Origin: Paraktedonobacter sp034437695 | GTDB taxonomy: Bacteria > Chloroflexota > Ktedonobacteria > Ktedonobacterales > Ktedonobacteraceae | Reading direction: 5' to 3' | DNA length: 6,784 nt | Assembly: GCA_034437695.1 (NCBI GenBank) | Contig: DAOTTJ010000392.1 | Coordinates: forward strand, 1 to 6,784 | Shown here: positions 5,216-6,784 of the stretch, one piece after another | Layout: the number at the start of each line of letters is the position of its first letter | Numbering within the stretch: position 1 is the first letter of the stretch | Notes under the pieces: model-generated | Database searches by the model: none | Told to the model about the DNA's origin: nothing | Seen by the model: only the letters and a program-made list of their open reading frames with translations | Made by a program: the position numbers and the translations under genes

Positions 5216-6175
5216 CTACTCCAGCAAAGCAATCTCTTCGCCTAGACCGCGGGCGCGGGCATTCGTATAAACCAGAGCCGCCACCGCAATATCCTCCAGA
5301 GCTACGCCTATGCCCTTATAGAACGTAATATCGTAAGAAGAATCGCGCTGTGGACCATCGCCCGCCACCACATCGGCCAGCTCCCACACGCGTTCCCAGG
5401 CCAGTTTACCAGCGTTGGCCGGAACCACCAGGTCCCCGGCCTCAGTGCGAGCCTGTTCAAGCGAATCGGTAGTAATCAGACTGGCACGCTCAAGCGTCTC
5501 GTCGTCGATCTCGCGTCGTCTGGCCCAGTTAGAGCCGATCGCATTGATGTGGCAGCCAGGCTTGAGCCACTCACCCATAAAGACAGGCTCACCACTCGTC
5601 GTCGCCGTAATTACTATATCGGCATCCTCCACCGCAGTTCGCGCACTGACCACCGGGCGTACCTCGATCTGCAACTGCTCGGTCAACCGCTCACAGAAAG
5701 CCTCGCAGTTCTCGGGATGGCGACAGAAGACCTGCACCAGGCGCACTGGACGCACCGCGCAGATGCCCATCAACTGCGTCACCGCTTGTTTGCCTGCGCC
5801 GATCAGCCCCACCTGTGAGGCCTCCGCAGTCGCTAGATAGCGGGTTGCCAGACCGCTGGTTGCTCCGGTACGCATGCGGCCCAGCCAGTCGGCCTCGATC
5901 AGCGCCAGCAGGCGACCGTCGGCGGTACTATAGAGTTGAACCAGCGAGCGCACTCCCTGACGAAAGACCGTAGAGGTTTTCAGGCCCAGCACGCCCGCAT
6001 CGGGGATGGAGGCCGAAAGCATGTGCAGAACACCGTCTTTCTGGACCAGGCGCGTACGGGGACGATTGATGGCACTGCGCTGCGAAAGCGCTATAAAGGC
6101 CTCCTCCAGTGCATCGATTGTCTCAGAAATATCCAGCAGGGAGCGCACATCCCCATCGCGCAATAATAGAGCCAT
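5216..6175 (-). CDS. Ornithine cyclodeaminase/mu-crystallin family protein
   Basis: A 319-residue NAD(P)-binding enzyme of a family that includes ornithine cyclodeaminase (ornithine to proline plus ammonia), alanine dehydrogenase of archaeal type and ketimine (pyrroline-2-carboxylate) reductases. Visible features: DVRSLLDISETIDALEEAF at 9-27 (family N-terminus), RPRTR (38-42) and Lys66 in GLKT as carboxylate-binding candidates, RMRTGATSGLA (100-110) with the conserved Arg102-Thr103, the Rossmann motif GLIGAGKQA (123-131), and Asp224 in REIDD at the position of the catalytic Asp. The residue aligned with the ornithine-amino-binding Glu of Pseudomonas OCD (Glu56 as I recall) appears to be His51, so true cyclodeaminase activity is doubtful. 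Start ATG 6175 matches the family N-terminus, though its Shine-Dalgarno is weak (GAGAAG). It is the middle gene of the operon, 32 bases after the zinc-ribbon gene. Confidence 0.9.
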   Translation of the reverse strand: MALLLRDGDVRSLLDISETIDALEEAFIALSQRSAINRPRTRLVQKDGVLHMLSASIPDAGVLGLKTSTVFRQGVRSLVQLYSTADGRLLALIEADWLGRMRTGATSGLATRYLATAEASQVGLIGAGKQAVTQLMGICAVRPVRLVQVFCRHPENCEAFCERLTEQLQIEVRPVVSARTAVEDADIVITATTSGEPVFMGEWLKPGCHINAIGSNWARRREIDDETLERASLITTDSLEQARTEAGDLVVPANAGKLAWERVWELADVVAGDGPQRDSSYDITFYKGIGVALEDIAVAALVYTNARARGLGEEIALLE

Positions 6176-6207
6176 ACAGCTTCTCTTCCCAATCCAATTG
6201 CAGTTAG

Positions 6208-6594
6208 CTACTCTTCGCGCCGCGTCACCCGGCTCAAATAGATCATCGTTTCGTGGATTTCGTAGCCGCGCGGCAACTTCGTCATCCGTTGCTGGCCATT
6301 GCCAAAAAGCTCACGCGCATGGCTGGGGGAGAGCGAGGGCAGATGCCTGGTGACACTACGCGAAGGGCGTGCCAGGCGAGCCAGCAGACCCCGGCGCAAA
6401 AGTTCAAGTCCGACGCCTACCGCCAGCGCACCGACGCCAGCCGCCAGCCGTGGCAGTTGAGAATTATGCAACACAGATGGCAAACGCGTCTCGCTGAGTA
6501 CCACCGACTTTGCGGGAATAGTGAGATCCAGGCCGCAACGACGGCAATAGGTATCGTCGGTCGCACAGGCGGCCCGACAATCAGGACAAATCAT
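6208..6594 (-). CDS. Zinc-ribbon membrane protein
   Basis: A 128-residue protein whose N-terminus carries a compact zinc ribbon: CPDC (Cys3, Cys6) and CRRC (Cys17, Cys20), four ligands for one zinc. A small-residue hydrophobic segment at about residues 47-65 is likely a single membrane helix, followed by a basic stretch (RRGLLARLARPSR, 67-79). The C-terminal part (about 81-128) is polar with charged ends and no recognised domain. The basic side after the helix suggests the C-terminal part is cytoplasmic, which would put the ribbon outside unless the helix is only peripheral, so topology is uncertain. I do not recognise a specific family beyond zinc-ribbon-domain proteins. A CAGG lies seven bases before the ATG. 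It is the first gene of the operon, 32 bases from the promoter's predicted start point. Function unknown. Confidence 0.75.
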   Translation of the reverse strand: MICPDCRAACATDDTYCRRCGLDLTIPAKSVVLSETRLPSVLHNSQLPRLAAGVGALAVGVGLELLRRGLLARLARPSRSVTRHLPSLSPSHARELFGNGQQRMTKLPRGYEIHETMIYLSRVTRREE

Positions 6595-6632
6595 CTACAT
6601 GCCTGCTTTCTTGAGTCTTTTCTATAGACACG

Positions 6633-6660
6633 ATTCTAAACATAGGAGTGTTACGGTCAA
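6633..6660 (-). promoter_or_regulatory. Promoter of the zinc-ribbon/cyclodeaminase/Asp-box operon
   Basis: On the reverse strand, TTGACC (6660-6655) and TAGAAT (6638-6633) each match the sigma-70 consensus at five of six positions, with a 16-base spacer. The start point should be near 6626, giving a 5' leader of about 32 bases before the ATG at 6594. Confidence 0.65.
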
Positions 6661-6784
6661 ACGCGCCACCTACCCACTTCCCTTGTAGTACCCGTATGTA
6701 GCCCACGCTCAGGTACGGCTGCGCCGCTTTTCTAGATGATTCTATTATGTCCATAGCTACCTACGTTTGTTTCATAATACCGCC

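Noticed and set aside
6661..6784. Weak dyads and AT-rich boxes at the right end
   Set aside because: Short 5-bp complementarity (around 6687-6718) and TATTAT-like boxes without matching partners are not strong enough to name; the next gene is outside the window.

Overview
The window suggests a moderately GC-rich bacterium. The most likely source is a Chloroflexota member of the Ktedonobacteria type. That is an inference from the gene families (HipA-like kinase paired with DUF3037, Vgb-type and Asp-box lipoproteins, a small zinc-ribbon membrane protein), not from a marker gene. No rRNA, tRNA, transposase or cas gene was found.

Layout, left to right. A hairpin with a T-tract at the left edge is followed by a reverse-strand gene (55-1221) for a lipoprotein predicted to be a seven-bladed propeller, similar to virginiamycin B lyase but apparently lacking its catalytic residues. 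A 329-base divergent gap holds an orphan forward-strand terminator-like hairpin, an unexplained open frame, and a TATAAT box six bases before the next start codon. Forward strand, 1551-2694: a HipA-family kinase-like protein and a DUF3037 protein overlapping by 23 bases, a tight two-gene unit. Then 2695-2950 carries overlapping inverted repeats, a promoter, and a possible 13-codon leader ORF before argF (2951-3958), ornithine carbamoyltransferase.

A perfect 9-bp hairpin lies between argF and the convergent reverse-strand operon. That operon runs from a good promoter (6633-6660) through a zinc-ribbon membrane protein (6594-6208), an ornithine cyclodeaminase/mu-crystallin family enzyme (6175-5216) and an Asp-box repeat protein with an N-terminal signal/lipobox and a C-terminal membrane anchor (5206-4061). 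Gaps inside it are 32 and 9 bases.

How the genes work together. ArgF and the cyclodeaminase-family enzyme could both act on ornithine, one toward citrulline and one toward proline, but the latter's substrate cannot be fixed from sequence. The HipA-like/DUF3037 pair is the most system-like element: a kinase-fold protein translationally coupled to a partner of unknown function, with no HipB-type HTH antitoxin in the window. The most unusual regulatory feature is the argF leader region, where a predicted leaderless mini-ORF contains two tandem AGG arginine codons that coincide with the argF Shine-Dalgarno, and its stop overlaps the argF start region.
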